From: Solea solea
Lineage: Eukaryota; Chordata; Actinopteri; Pleuronectiformes; Soleidae
Length of the DNA: 64,000 nt
Assembly (NCBI RefSeq): GCF_958295425.1
Contig: NC_081140.1
Location: forward strand, 13,761,087 to 13,825,086
Direction of reading: 5' to 3'
Positions 1 to 15,127 of this stretch are shown piece after piece. The position numbers and the translations under genes were made by a program. The notes under the pieces are model-generated. The model searched no databases. It saw only the letters and a program-made list of their open reading frames with translations, and was not told the DNA's origin. How positions within the stretch are numbered: the stretch's first letter is position 1; every line of letters begins with the position of its first letter.

Positions 1-414
1 CAAAATGCATGGTCACCTATGAAATGCAGATGTCTACGATCTAAACCCACGTGTGTCTCTGTTGTCCGTGTTTGTTGGATGTTGCCTGCTTCTGCATTTA
101 ATTTACCGTGCTAGCATCGGAACAGTGTGACAGTCGAAGGATTGATTTGAATTTGCTCACGTTTGGGGTGAATTCACACCGCTCGCACGAGAGCATACAC
201 ATGAGCAAACAGTGGGATTCACATCCTGCTGTGGTTACTGTTCCTCTAATTAACAGGTGGGGGCAGCACAACGCGAACAGACACAGTAAAACAACAACAA
301 AGGCAGGAAAGATGACTTGATGCCAGTAAACATAGATGTAAACCATAGACATGAATACAGAGACGCCACATCAAGTAGACATGGAAACATTTTTTTTGCG
401 ACAAATGTGCTGTT

Positions 415-515
415 TTTTTTTATTTATTTATCCTTTATTTAGCCAGGAAGGTCCCATTGCGATACAAGATCTCTTCTTCCAGGGAGTCCTGGTCAAGATA
501 GCAGAATAGATAGTA
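415..515. repeat. Teleost-type dispersed repeat fragment
   Basis: The stretch reading roughly 'cctttatttagccaggaag' followed by 'gggagtcctggtcaaga' resembles a short repeat seen many times in teleost genomes. It abuts the MITE that starts at 531. Identification is from memory of the consensus; a RepeatMasker run would name it. Confidence 0.5.
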
Positions 516-530
516 CAAATAGTTACAGAT

Positions 531-1043
531 TTAACCCTTCAACACCGACGACACACTGCATTACCGTAGTTACACGACGGTTTGTGCTATCGGTAAAATT
601 CCAACGGTTTGTGAAACCTGAGGAGTTGCATGTCAAAGCCAACATTAGTGCTTATTATAGTCAATTTACTCGTGCTGTTTCAGGAAGCCAGAGAATCAGC
701 GTCTTTGTCTCCAGAGAGGAAAGAGTGGGATGAACACTTTACATAGTTTCCATTTTGTTGGACTGTTTTTTGCACATTGAGAGACAAAGAAACATTAAAA
801 GACTCAAAAAAAATTATGTTTTATACTCTTCAAATTTAACATGCAAAATCTGTTGCTTGTGTACAACTGCAGAGTTTAAATTGTTAAAACTGTATTTCAA
901 TATGCAGTAAATTGTAAATAACTGCCAGATATTGGGAGTTATTCTGGAAAAATGGGCAAAAGCACTTAGTTACAGGACACTCTCTGGTCCTTTTATGGTT
1001 AAAATTAGTAATTAATTCTGAGGTTTAGCTGTTAATGGGTTAA
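531..1043. mobile_element. TTAA-flanked MITE, piggyBac-like (copy 1)
   Basis: TTAA occurs at 531-534 and 1040-1043. Directly inside are imperfect terminal inverted repeats: CCCTTCAACACC at the left end and the complement of GCTGTTAATGGG at the right. A TTAA target and a CCC terminus are the signature of piggyBac-type elements, and 513 bp with no transposase ORF makes it non-autonomous. Two related copies lie at about 50395-50803 and 58640-58880; shared internal words include 'caaagccaacat', 'ccagagaggaaagag' and 'acatagtttccatt'. Confidence 0.6.
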
Positions 1044-1614
1044 GTTTTTAAAATGTAATGATTAATATTCATTTCATATTCTCTGTCAAAAAAATTATAG
1101 ACAAATAAAATCTGTAAATTGTATGTATGAAAATTGTATAAAATTGTGCGGCATCGTTCTTGCCCTCCAAGAGGGCTGGGACATATTCTCCTGCAGTCAA
1201 TGCAGTGTCTACATATACAGTATATATATGTCAATAATGTAAACAGCACATCTTAATTTCCGTGATGCGGTGTTTTCTTTTTTGGGGAAAAACTGAAAGA
1301 ATATTTCTTTGGTTTACAAGAACACTCTATGTGGCATCTTTAAAATTTCAAATGGTATTGATTTCCAATAAACACATCATGTGATTGTTAATTCCAAACG
1401 ATATTTTGATTATATATTACTTGATTACTGATACAGTATGTGTAATTGCACCTTCATGTGTACAGCGTGGATACTGGCACTTGCATGTGTAAATGTTTCA
1501 GTCGCATGTCTTTGCATGTACAGTAGCTGCAGCTGTTGTCAAATGTCTGCACAAGATGTCTTCCTTTAAACAAACTCTCCACTCTGCCCTCTCCTCCATC
1601 TTTGCCTCATGTAG

Positions 1615-1779
1615 CTGTCGTTTTCTGAAGCCATGCGGAACAAGGCCCGTCTGTCCATCACAGGAAGTGTGGGGGAGAATGGCCGCGTCCTGACGCCAGA
1701 CTGCCCCAAAGCTGTGCATGCTGGCCACGCCTCCCTCAGACACCCCGGCCTTGCAGTGGTCTCCTCTGGACTGCCCTGA
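1615..1779 (+). CDS. gria4: AMPA glutamate receptor subunit 4, last coding exon (C-terminal tail)
   Basis: The exon encodes the last 54 residues of the long C-terminal tail of GluA4, the pore-forming subunit of AMPA-type glutamate receptors at excitatory synapses. It opens with [18 protein letters not shown] after a TAG acceptor and ends in TGA at 1777-1779. The block through [15 protein letters not shown] is nearly the same as I recall for mammalian GluA4-long; the last 15 residues have diverged. RLSITGS contains the serine known in mammals as a kinase target (Ser842). This tail is cytoplasmic. The transmembrane and ligand-binding exons lie upstream of the window. There is no other strong candidate for the exon: the GluA1 to GluA3 tails differ. 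It is a single-exon match, so a vs b paralogue cannot be assigned. Confidence 0.9.
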   Translation: MSFSEAMRNKARLSITGSVGENGRVLTPDCPKAVHAGHASLRHPGLAVVSSGLP

Positions 1780-1808
1780 AAACCAAAAACACCTGCCGTG
1801 CCTTACTG

Positions 1809-1814
<6 letters not shown>

Positions 1815-1839
<25 letters not shown>
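1815..1839. repeat. (AC)n microsatellite
   Basis: A near-perfect AC run 36 bp after the gria4 stop, within the presumed 3'UTR. A second, broken CA-rich stretch follows at about 1853-1873. Confidence 0.9.
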
Positions 1840-2139
1840 GACTTTGACAAGGACACACACACACTTACACACATCTCCATATGTGCATACATACAGTACT
1901 ATCACACACGTCACATCATAACACACACATGCATAAAGTTAAGCTCAAATACAAATACTCAAACACACATTTTTACACACTTGAATACACAAACATCATA
2001 TCATCATCTCACTTTCCTGTTGCCATGGAATTATTTTACAAGAGACACGTAAAATACGACTATGTATTGACCAGCGGAGGAGAAAACATGAACAACAACA
2101 ACAACAATGGCTGTCACAATTGCCTGCAGCATTTCTTTT

Positions 2140-2170
2140 TTCTTTCTTTCTTTCTTTCTTTCTTTCTTTT
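2140..2170. repeat. (TTTC)n microsatellite
   Basis: About seven TTTC units ending in a T run, in the presumed gria4 3'UTR. Confidence 0.9.
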
Positions 2171-2720
2171 TTTGAGAGGATACCATACCACAACAGGAAA
2201 GCCAGCACAGACATACGTGACGTGAAATATGAGCTGTGAACATGAGAACAGAACAGATCATGATGATGATTGTGATCAAGGTGATGATCACAGCTGACGG
2301 TTAAAAACAAAACAAAAAAAACCACAACAACTTTGCTCTTTCTACATTGGAAAATGTTGGCCAATAAGCCACATCCCTTGACAACGCCTTACCAAGACTA
2401 CAAACCTTGTTTTCATCATCATCGTCATCATCATGGTCTTTGAATCATTTTTGTCTTGCCTGCAAAGATTGAGTGCCAGGTATTTTTCACCCATAGAAGA
2501 CCAGAAAACTGTAAGCTTGAAAGTTTGGACTGTGCGAAACCCACATCCCACACCATGGACTGTTTCGACTGAGTGAAAACGCTTTCTTACTACACACAAT
2601 AGAACGATTTCTCGTCCCAAACCAGCGAGATAATCAGCCAATATAGAAACAGAAGTAACCTCGATAACACGTTTGTTTGGCTCATCTCGGCCATTAAATT
2701 CACAGGGGTTTGTAAAAGAC

Positions 2721-2740
2721 AAAAAAAAAAAAAAAAAAAA
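2721..2740. repeat. A20 homopolymer
   Basis: Twenty consecutive A bases. It could be the tail of an old retroposon, but no recognisable body precedes it. Confidence 0.85.
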
Positions 2741-3490
2741 GCTTAATAACCTGTAGCAATTAAAGCAGTCAGTCATCAAAAGCATAAACAAGATGGTAGA
2801 AATGCGAAAAAATAGTGAGGTTTTGTTTCTGCCTTGTGGCAAAGGCAAGGTTCAAGCTGTACATTCAGTGGTGGAAAAGAAAACTAAATGTTGGAAGATC
2901 TGAAAATGGCTACCTAACAAACTGCTTGTGAACAGGACGTCTTGGCCTTTTGCGGAACGATGGTGAAGAAATACGACGTTTAAACCATGTGGGATGAAAA
3001 CCTTTCGGTTGTGCAAAAAAGATTCAGCCTCTGTCTCCCTATGAATAATTGATCCAGGCATAGGAAAAGAGTAAATTGGTCCATTTTTCTTTGCACATTT
3101 CCCACACGGGGGCGTAAACCATCCTTTTAAACGTCTGCAATAGAACTGCGAGTAATTGATCTATCCTGTGTGCGCCTCATTTGAACGGAATCATACAGTA
3201 TAGACCGGTACAAATTGCAGTTTCTCTAAACGTATTGCGCTGGGCAGTTTGGTTGTCGTTTGAGATCCTCGGTCCTTCCCTGTGATCGGGGAGAGGCACC
3301 GTATCAGATCAGATCGCTTGCTTTTTAAAACTGTTGTAAATAACTGCGTAGCAGAACAGAGCTCACCTCTCTTTTTTAAATCATCTTAGATAACAATTCA
3401 TTGCAATAATGAATATAAAAGAAAAATGCCACTACTTGTAATTAAGATAAAAAATCTTTTTTTATAAATCTACATATTATATATAATACA

Positions 3491-3496
3491 AATAAA
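3491..3496 (+). terminator. gria4: Candidate polyadenylation signal for gria4
   Basis: AATAAA, overlapping a second AATAAA four bases on, directly before an AT-rich (TA)n stretch. The low-complexity setting makes it weak evidence. Confidence 0.3.
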
Positions 3497-3514
3497 TAAA
3501 TATATATATATATA

Positions 3515-6500
3515 TCTATAGAGAGCTATAGAAACCATTGATCACTGATTGTCAGAGGCTGTGGCATACATTCTGTTATATGGCTGTTTTTTTGATAACT
3601 TGAGAATATAATATGCCACCGTCTTTGTGTGTCCTGCTCAACACTGAATGTCCATCTGGTACTCTCACACACACACACACACACATGCAGGAAATGCACG
3701 CGCACACACACACATTGCTGCATTCACAGGGTCAAGCGCAGAGCAGTCACTCTAGCACCAGGAGGGGAGAGGATTTGGTTATTTTGCCTATTTCGTTTGT
3801 CTGTTCACTGCTTTTCATTGTCTAACAGTGCTTTTTTTTCACCTCTCTGTCGTCAGCTGAAAAGGCCCCAGCGAAAGTGTACATGACAGTGTTCAACACT
3901 GATACTGATGCAAGGGGGGACACATTTGTGCCGGCCTCGAGAGGACGGGCTCCTGTCCATTACTGTACTGTCGGGGGAAACAATGCAGTCTGACATTTGT
4001 GTTGCTTTTCACATCAACTCTGCGCTTTCATTGCCGTTCGTTTCCCCTCATGAAATGTGAGTCAGTTTGAAAACTGAGAGTTCAAATTGGGGTTGGTGCT
4101 TTGTTCAGTCGTCGTTTATTCTAAATTCTATGGACTCGCTGTATTCTGTGTGACAGCCTTTTGGAACAGCGGTTTACTGTTTGGCCTTGGAAATAAGAAA
4201 GAAAATGCATCAGACTTGCAGGGATAGGGTCATAAAAATACAGTGTTATCGTGTATGTGGGAGGGAAATATTGTGTTTTCTGTTCTGCTCACCTCTGCTC
4301 TTCTTCTTTGTCCTTGTTTTCTACATTTCTGTCCAACCTCCCACCTCTCTTGTGTTATCTGCTCTCACTTGCCCTCTGCTTTCATTTCCCCTCCAGTCCT
4401 ACTGCAAGTCAAAAGTGCAAATGCAAATGGATACATTTCCCGCCCAGATAATCTACAGCACCATGGGCAAAGATGAAAGAAGAATTCCAGTCAGATCATC
4501 GCATAGCTTTTGCAATGTGCAACATATCCCACAAAAAAAACCACACATTTTCTTGAAAGACACCCTGTCAAATTCACACGCATCGTTCATCCTGAATCAA
4601 ATATATGTAGGTCAAATTCAACAGACTAAAGTTTAAATAGAAAATAAGATCATAAAAACAAGTATTTAAAACAGAATCTGAAACTAAGACAGTTTCCAGT
4701 CACTTCCTCTGCCTGCTGCAGCAATCCAGCATGTAACTAATAGTGGGTTTCTATAATGGATGCATTCGCAAAAGACAGTCAACACTGTTCACCAGACCAG
4801 ACACACAGGCCGTTAATCGGTATATGACACTGTTGTTTATTTCTTTGCCAACCTCCAGCACATGAGATTTCATGCACAGACAGCAAAAAAAGGCTGACTG
4901 CTGGCTTTAACACTGTTCTTCTCTTCCTTTATTTCTCTCTTTCCATTTCGTTTGTTTTTCTAGTAAAACATCAATGCTGAAGCTGCTTTGTCCGTCTGCG
5001 TTTTTTCTATCCAGGTCATGTTTGTGCTGTTTGTAGCCACGTCGTTAATAGTTGGTGGGGGCACTTTGTCATTTCTGTGTTTCATTTAGTCCTAAAATAG
5101 TGTTCGTAAAGAGGGTTTTGTGTGAAATGGACCAGACACACAAGGTAAGTTAAAAAAAATGAAAGTATGGGTTGAAGACAAGTCTTATAAAATGTGTTGT
5201 ATGATCAGGCAATTCTGCACTTCAATTCTAAAGCCTCAGATTTGCGATTCGGCTGACATCATGTTGAGGTTTTGCAAACAGAAGATCTCAGATATCACCC
5301 ACACCCGCAACCAGGCTCCTATTGGCGTGTGCCATGTTTACCGTCTATTTTCCTCTTAAAGGGAACATCATTTACAAAAGCATCATCATGTGATATTGAA
5401 GAAGATTGCACTATAGCGACTGTGACCATTAACTCCACTGGAAAATGTTTACTGGTGTTACAAATCATGTGGGAAATAGACATTGTTTTATAGACTTTTT
5501 GCAACCAAGTTGACCCCTAGTGGCCATTCAAAATAGTGTTACTTCCGGGTTGGTTTCAGAATAGAAACTAGAAGACTACATCCTTTTTTTAAATATACGG
5601 TCTATGGTTTGTCTTTTGTATAAATAACCAATAAGATTTAATTATGCTTCTCTATAAATAACTATTTTATTCATGTTCCATAAATACCCCCCAGCCACCC
5701 TAAAATCAGTACATCTGGGTCTCTAAAAGTACATAGACACAGAAGAGAATTTAACTGGAAATAAAATTCAAACGACAGCCAGAAATTTAAATAATTTACT
5801 TGGTGGCTTTGAAAAGCTCAAGGACAGAGTATTTTTTATTATTGGGAGCTCTTTGTTTATGAGCAGTCTCTGCTGCTGTAGACCTACAGCCATGGGGCTA
5901 AACAAAAACAAAAAAGCCTCCCTGCTGTGATTTTGTCATCTGAGCTCTTTTCTTTGGTCCATGGAGACCTAACACTACTAACGCAGAGCCTTCAATGACA
6001 AGCATTTCCCATTATTTCCCATCGCACTCACACACACACTCACACATAACACATAACACTTACATACTGCTGGGTTTTTTCTGACAAGCATTTTCCATTT
6101 ATCCAAAGATGACGCAAAGTAACACTATTGAGACAGTTTTGCTTCCCTTTTAACACAAAGGGCCTTTTCACCCTTTTGTTCAACCCCTCTTCATTTCCAA
6201 ACACTCTTTTTCTTATTCTCCTTTTCTTTCCTTCTCCCATCATAATTCATCTCTCCATTTTTTGCATTTCCCTCACATGGGAGTGAATCTTAGACCCTGT
6301 TTTGTCATCTGCACAGTCCATCTTCTGTTATGACCACCTCTCCTGCTCCTTTTTTTGTTTTACTTTGGGGCAGTGCTCACGCCAATGCTGCTGGTACAGT
6401 CATTCAAATAGAAATAAATGTTCCGCTACTGTTAAATGTAAGCACTGTGCAGACGCAGGAGGCTGAGTCAAACTCAGTGATGTATTCCAAATAATAAATA

Positions 6501-8786
6501 AAATATATCTGAATCCATTCTTGGCCCTGCGATGGACTGGCGAACTGTCCAGGGTGTACCCCGCCTATCGCCCGATGTAGCTGAGATTGGCACAGCACCC
6601 CCCGCGACCCTCTGGTTGAGGATAAAGCGGTAGATGATGACTGACTGACTGAATCCATTCTAGAATGCCTGAGCTGGCATGTACAGAATTCAGTGGGAAT
6701 GACAAAGATGGGGGAAACAAATCAGTGAAAGAGCAAAGAGAATCATGAAGAAAAGGTTTTAAGCTCACAAAAGTTGGCATGGGAGTTTACCACTGGAGTA
6801 TCAAAAAGGAAATATAGCAAAGACTAGTGAGGAGTACATTATTTATGACAGGTGGTGATCAACATGATGAACAGCAACTGTGGTAGACAAGAGCAGGAAA
6901 GTGGGTCAGACTGACAACAGGTAGAATAGGAAGGGGAGGGGGGAAAATACCAGAGACAATACAAAGACATAGGTACTGCAGACTCCAACATCTACACTCA
7001 TGAATGAAAACTAAAAACCAGTGATTGTCACCGCAAATCCAAAGTGAAGTGAATCAAATGGAACTTCTTAGAGGTATATTAAAATCAGGATTGGTGTCTG
7101 GATGGTGGATCGTTGATCTTTTCAGTCACAGTGAAAAATAACAAGTAATAAGTCATTTCTTCCTCCGATGAGAAAAGTATCTGAAAATATTTATTACAGA
7201 CGTTCAGAGTCGGCACTCGCCCCCAGGCTGCATGTGCGGAAATAAATATTTCAACGCGCGCGCTTAAAATGTATTACATGATGATTTTGTTTAATAAAAT
7301 GGATACTTATTTGACATTTACATGACATACATTACAAAGTTATTCAAAAACTCTTTAATAGTTAACTGAATAAACAGCTGACATGCCCCCCCCCCCAACA
7401 TTTAAAACATTTGTGCATTTGAAAACATTGTACTATATAAAACATTAAACTCTGTGTTTTTTTGAATAACTTTAATTAATTAATGATGGACATATCCCTA
7501 TAATGAAGGTAGAAAACTTAAACAATAAAAAATTATAAACTTCACGATGGAATAATCCATTCCAAACAAATTCTGAACGTAACAAATGCTTTTATAGTAT
7601 CAGTCGGCACAGATTCTTGGGCACCGACGTTAAAGCTTTTGCATTTAGTCATCACCATCTTTCATTTATTTCTTTATTATTTATTTATTTATTTACTGAG
7701 TCTCTCAGCATAATTTATGGTTTTCTTACGTTATCGCTGTTCAATTCTAAGTTGTAATAATATAGAAGATTATACTGGATTGTTTCCCTAACTTGACTGT
7801 CTCAAATATCAGAACTTTGCCATGTATAAAACACATATGTCAGTCACATTAACCAAATGAGGGCTTTTCAAATATTGCTTTAGCCTTCAGGCAAATATAA
7901 CAAAAACTTGCACTCATACAGAAAAGACAAACTGAATCACATTCTTATCAGTATTCTTTTTCATTAGTCTCTAAATCTCTTTAGTTCTGATCAAAACAGA
8001 ATTTCTCTGGAAGTCACCTTTATTTTACTCCAAAAAATTATTTGGAAACCACCTCCAGTCTGCAAGACATTATATAAAAATGTATGTATACATATTCATG
8101 TAAGTCAGAGATAAAATATAATCCAGAAGAAAAAAACAAAACAAAAAATGTTTTTTTAACTCAGAACAAATCTATGAAATGTAATAAGGGAATATTGTGT
8201 ATAACAGTTGAATTAGAGGAAAATAGCATCATTCAGTAATAGTCTGCTCCAGCTTTTCATCATGCAACGTCCAGCAGCAGCAGGAGCTCACCACAGATCT
8301 TCAGACTCTCCTCTGAGTCCACAAATCTAAATGTCAAAACTTAAATGGGCCTTTTTTTTCCCACAGAGGGGATTTTCCTCACGTCACAACAGGAACAGCA
8401 TCAGTGTCACTAATGAAATAATGCTGCTTCAGTTTTATCATTGTCAAACTGCCATGACCTGCTGAGACTCTTTAACAAAAGGACACAATTATGAATGTCA
8501 CAAGAAACACTAATTCTTTAACTGGCTACTGTGGAAAATAGCTATGATATACAGTATTAGTCAAAAGCATTTCCACTTAAATCAAATTTCAACACGAGAA
8601 CCTAGTATTTAGATAAACACCAAAACACTGAATCTATGGATCTATGATCCCCTTTCTTTCATATTTAACATTTTCTATAATGTGTTGTATTGATGTATCT
8701 ACACTGCACATTTTGTGCATGAGTGTGTTTAGTGAAAATCTGCTTCAGCCATTAACCAGCTGTGTGTAACAAGCAAATCCAAGATA
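3515..8786. other. Spacer between convergent gria4 and msantd4
   Basis: About 5.3 kb with no supported gene. Open frames here are short, lack codon structure and follow CA repeats or pyrimidine-rich stretches. Contents seen: a (CA)n run at about 3666-3684, a retroposed fragment at 6522-6648 and a C homopolymer at about 7387-7396. Part of this may be unannotated 3'UTR of either gene. Confidence 0.7.
6522..6648 (+). mobile_element. Short retroposed fragment with 13-bp target duplication
   Basis: CTGAATCCATTCT occurs at 6509-6521 and again at 6649-6661, precisely flanking a 127-bp insert. The insert contains 'gatggactggcgaactgtcc', 'taccccgcctatcgcccgat' and 'gaggataaagcgg', words typical of a very common teleost SINE/LINE 3' end, and ends in a (TGAC)n-like tail. 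Related sequence occurs at 56561-56884 (complement), 57653-57807 and 60664-60755 (complement). The exact duplication indicates target-primed insertion of a 5'-truncated copy. Confidence 0.85.
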
Positions 8787-8792
8787 TTTATT
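8787..8792 (-). terminator. msantd4: Polyadenylation signal of msantd4
   Basis: TTTATT on the plus strand is AATAAA on the minus strand, 268 bases past the msantd4 stop codon. This gives a short 3'UTR. No competing signal lies nearer the stop. Confidence 0.6.
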
Positions 8793-9059
8793 GTCATGGC
8801 ATCTTTTATGCCCCGTCACCCTTTTTAATGAAGACAGCATAAGGCACATGATGGTCATAAATATACCAGCCCTCTAACTCTGTCTTCTCCTCGGCCAAAT
8901 GTTCTTCAGTAATAATCATTGACGTTACGCACACCCGCTTGCGGAAATGTGTGTGTAAGAAATAGAGTTGATCAAAGAGCAGTTGCTGTTGCATTAAAAA
9001 AACACCCCAGAAGCAAATAAAAATCCAATTTATTCTCTCTCTCATCAGCCTCGGTGGCT

Positions 9060-13471
<4,412 letters not shown>

Positions 13472-14194
13472 TGTGCCTAGAGTAATCTATTATGAAATGT
13501 TATACTCATAACTGGACTGGAACACTGCCAGGTGAGTGCACACAGGTAGATATGCAGCCAACATGGCTCTACAATTTTACTAGTAGTAACAACACAGCAG
13601 CAGAAAGACAGCTCTGTGTTAATAAAACACATAAAATTACATTATAGAAAATGCTGACATGTTTCAGTAACAGCTGAAAACTCAGTTTACACTAGATCAG
13701 ATCATTGGTGCCAGTGCCACACAGATACTAGTTATTTAGGAAAGGTTAGTAGATTAGTAAACTAATTAATTAATTAATTAGCTAAATATTTGTTCATTAC
13801 AAGGTTGTACATTTAAATAGTCATTCTCTAACCAGCAGTTATCTCTCTGATTTAGCCACTAACACCTGACAATGTCCAATACATACATTTTATGACATAA
13901 GGTGTAAAGATTCATTCCACGTGAATACATTGATTTCAAGTACATGTTGCATTAAAACCTGCATTCCTTTTATAAGCACACATGTAGACAAAAAACGTGT
14001 GTAATATGTGCTTCTGGATTATTTTTTGCCCCGTGTGTTTCCTCTATATGTCTAATTAAAACATGATGTGATGTTCTTATTTTTCTCACCAGACGAGCAC
14101 AACACATTTTAAATCCAGCGATTATATATGTAACATTGCCCCGTGTGTTCCCTGCACCTCCACTGATGCGTGATATGTAATATATTGTGTATCA

Positions 14195-14260
14195 ACTCAC
14201 CTTGAGCTCACAAATGTACCGCAATCAAAACAAAATCGGAGAAAAGCAATTGTTATGCTG
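14195..14260 (-). other. msantd4: Candidate msantd4 5' untranslated exon with donor at 14201
   Basis: On the minus strand CTCAAG is followed by GTGAGT at 14200-14195, a consensus 5' splice site. If this exon joins 13069 the frame reads back to a stop after eight codons with no ATG, so it would be non-coding. The 5' end cannot be set by eye. Confidence 0.35.
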
Positions 14261-14261
14261 A

Positions 14262-14919
14262 GTTCAGGGAGCCTCAGGAAAAATCGATGTTTTCCGTGAT
14301 CAGGTTTTGCAGAAAAATTAATTACGCTACTTGGGGGGAAAGCAAGGTAGTATTCTAGTAGTAGTATAAGGTGTAGAAGTGTTTCTATTTATTCTTTATT
14401 TTTTGGAACATAACATCGATAAAATGCGGTAGTCTACATTTATTCAGTAGCTGTATGCTAAGTGGTGCTTTTGCGCCAACCTGAAAGAGATACCGCATTT
14501 CAAACGTTTATCAATAATACCTTGTATTCTCCTGTCTATTTGAGCTGAATGTAGACTGTCACAGTGACAAATGTAGTTACAGAATCCCTTTTAACTTCAA
14601 CTTGACTTGTAGTGGTTGACTAAATTCCTGAGAACATTTGAAGGCATCGTCAGGCGACGGCTCTTATTGGTCATTTTTCCACCGCGCCCACTTCTGACGA
14701 CATTCACTCTCGCCGGGCGCCTCTGTGCTAGTTCAACGCTATCTCATTCAAAATGCCAACCGCGTGTTTGCGTTAACTGTTGCTTTATGAAAAAGCCTGA
14801 CTTCAGTGTAACTGTTTACACACCCTGTGCAACACTGAACATGTGAGCTACAACTTTCCCTGGCTTTTGGTGCTCGTTCAAACTTCTAAATGCTAACGCG
14901 CGGTGCTAACGTTAGCTCC
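14262..14919. promoter_or_regulatory. Divergent promoter region of msantd4 and aasdhppt
   Basis: The two genes start in opposite directions within about 750 bases. The right half (about 14640-14920) is rich in CpG compared with the surroundings, with words such as GGCGACGG, CCGCGCCCA and CGCCGGGCGCC. An inverted CCAAT box (ATTGG, 14666-14670) is suitably placed. No TATA box is evident. This fits a housekeeping bidirectional promoter; start sites are inferred, not seen. Confidence 0.55.
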
Positions 14920-14940
14920 ATGAGAGCCTGTGTGCAGTAG
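14920..14940 (+). CDS. Upstream ORF of aasdhppt (six codons)
   Basis: ATG AGA GCC TGT GTG CAG TAG ends 13 bases before the aasdhppt ATG and is in another frame. It matters only if transcription begins upstream of it, which the position of the promoter suggests. Such leaders usually lower translation of the main frame. Confidence 0.4.
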   Translation: MRACVQ

Positions 14941-14953
14941 TAAGGGAGTCCAG

Positions 14954-15127
14954 ATGACAGGGAGGGACCAGACTGAGGACATGCAGGGCTCTGTCCGGTG
15001 GGCTTTTCGCTGCGGGTCGTGGACACCGAGCAGGTGTGAGTGGCTGTTCGCGGCTCGCTGCATCCAGAGAGAGGAGAAAGACAGGATAGGACAGTTTGTA
15101 TTTACCAAGGATGCCAAGTCAGCCATG
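14954..15127 (+). CDS. aasdhppt: aasdhppt exon 1
   Basis: 58 codons ending KDAKSAM, then donor GTGAGT. Contains VRWAFRCGSWTPSRCEWLFA and RIGQFVFTKDAK, both highly conserved. Confidence 0.95.

Larger units (their letters stand above)
1..1614 (+). other. gria4: gria4 last intron (partial)
   Basis: Non-coding sequence upstream of the terminal gria4 exon, ending in a TAG acceptor directly before 1615. It holds a teleost-type dispersed repeat (about 415-515) and a TTAA-flanked MITE (531-1043). I looked for the alternative short C-terminal exon known from AMPA receptor genes and saw no sequence that reads as one; it may lie further upstream. Confidence 0.75.
1780..3496 (+). other. gria4: Probable gria4 3'UTR and downstream sequence
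   Basis: No gene-like coding sequence follows the gria4 stop. The stretch is AT-rich with CA and TTTC microsatellites and a 20-base A run. The first AATAAA I find on the plus strand is at 3491-3496, so the 3'UTR could be about 1.7 kb; AMPA receptor genes often have longer ones. The end is not fixed by sequence alone. Confidence 0.5.

Noticed and set aside
1498..1926. 142-residue minus-strand frame over the gria4 exon
   Set aside because: It is the complement of the real gria4 exon and of a CA microsatellite (a run of Cys-Val).
2342..2848. 168-residue minus-strand frame
   Set aside because: Passes through a poly-A/T run and repeated ATC/ATG triplets; no family resemblance and no splice context.
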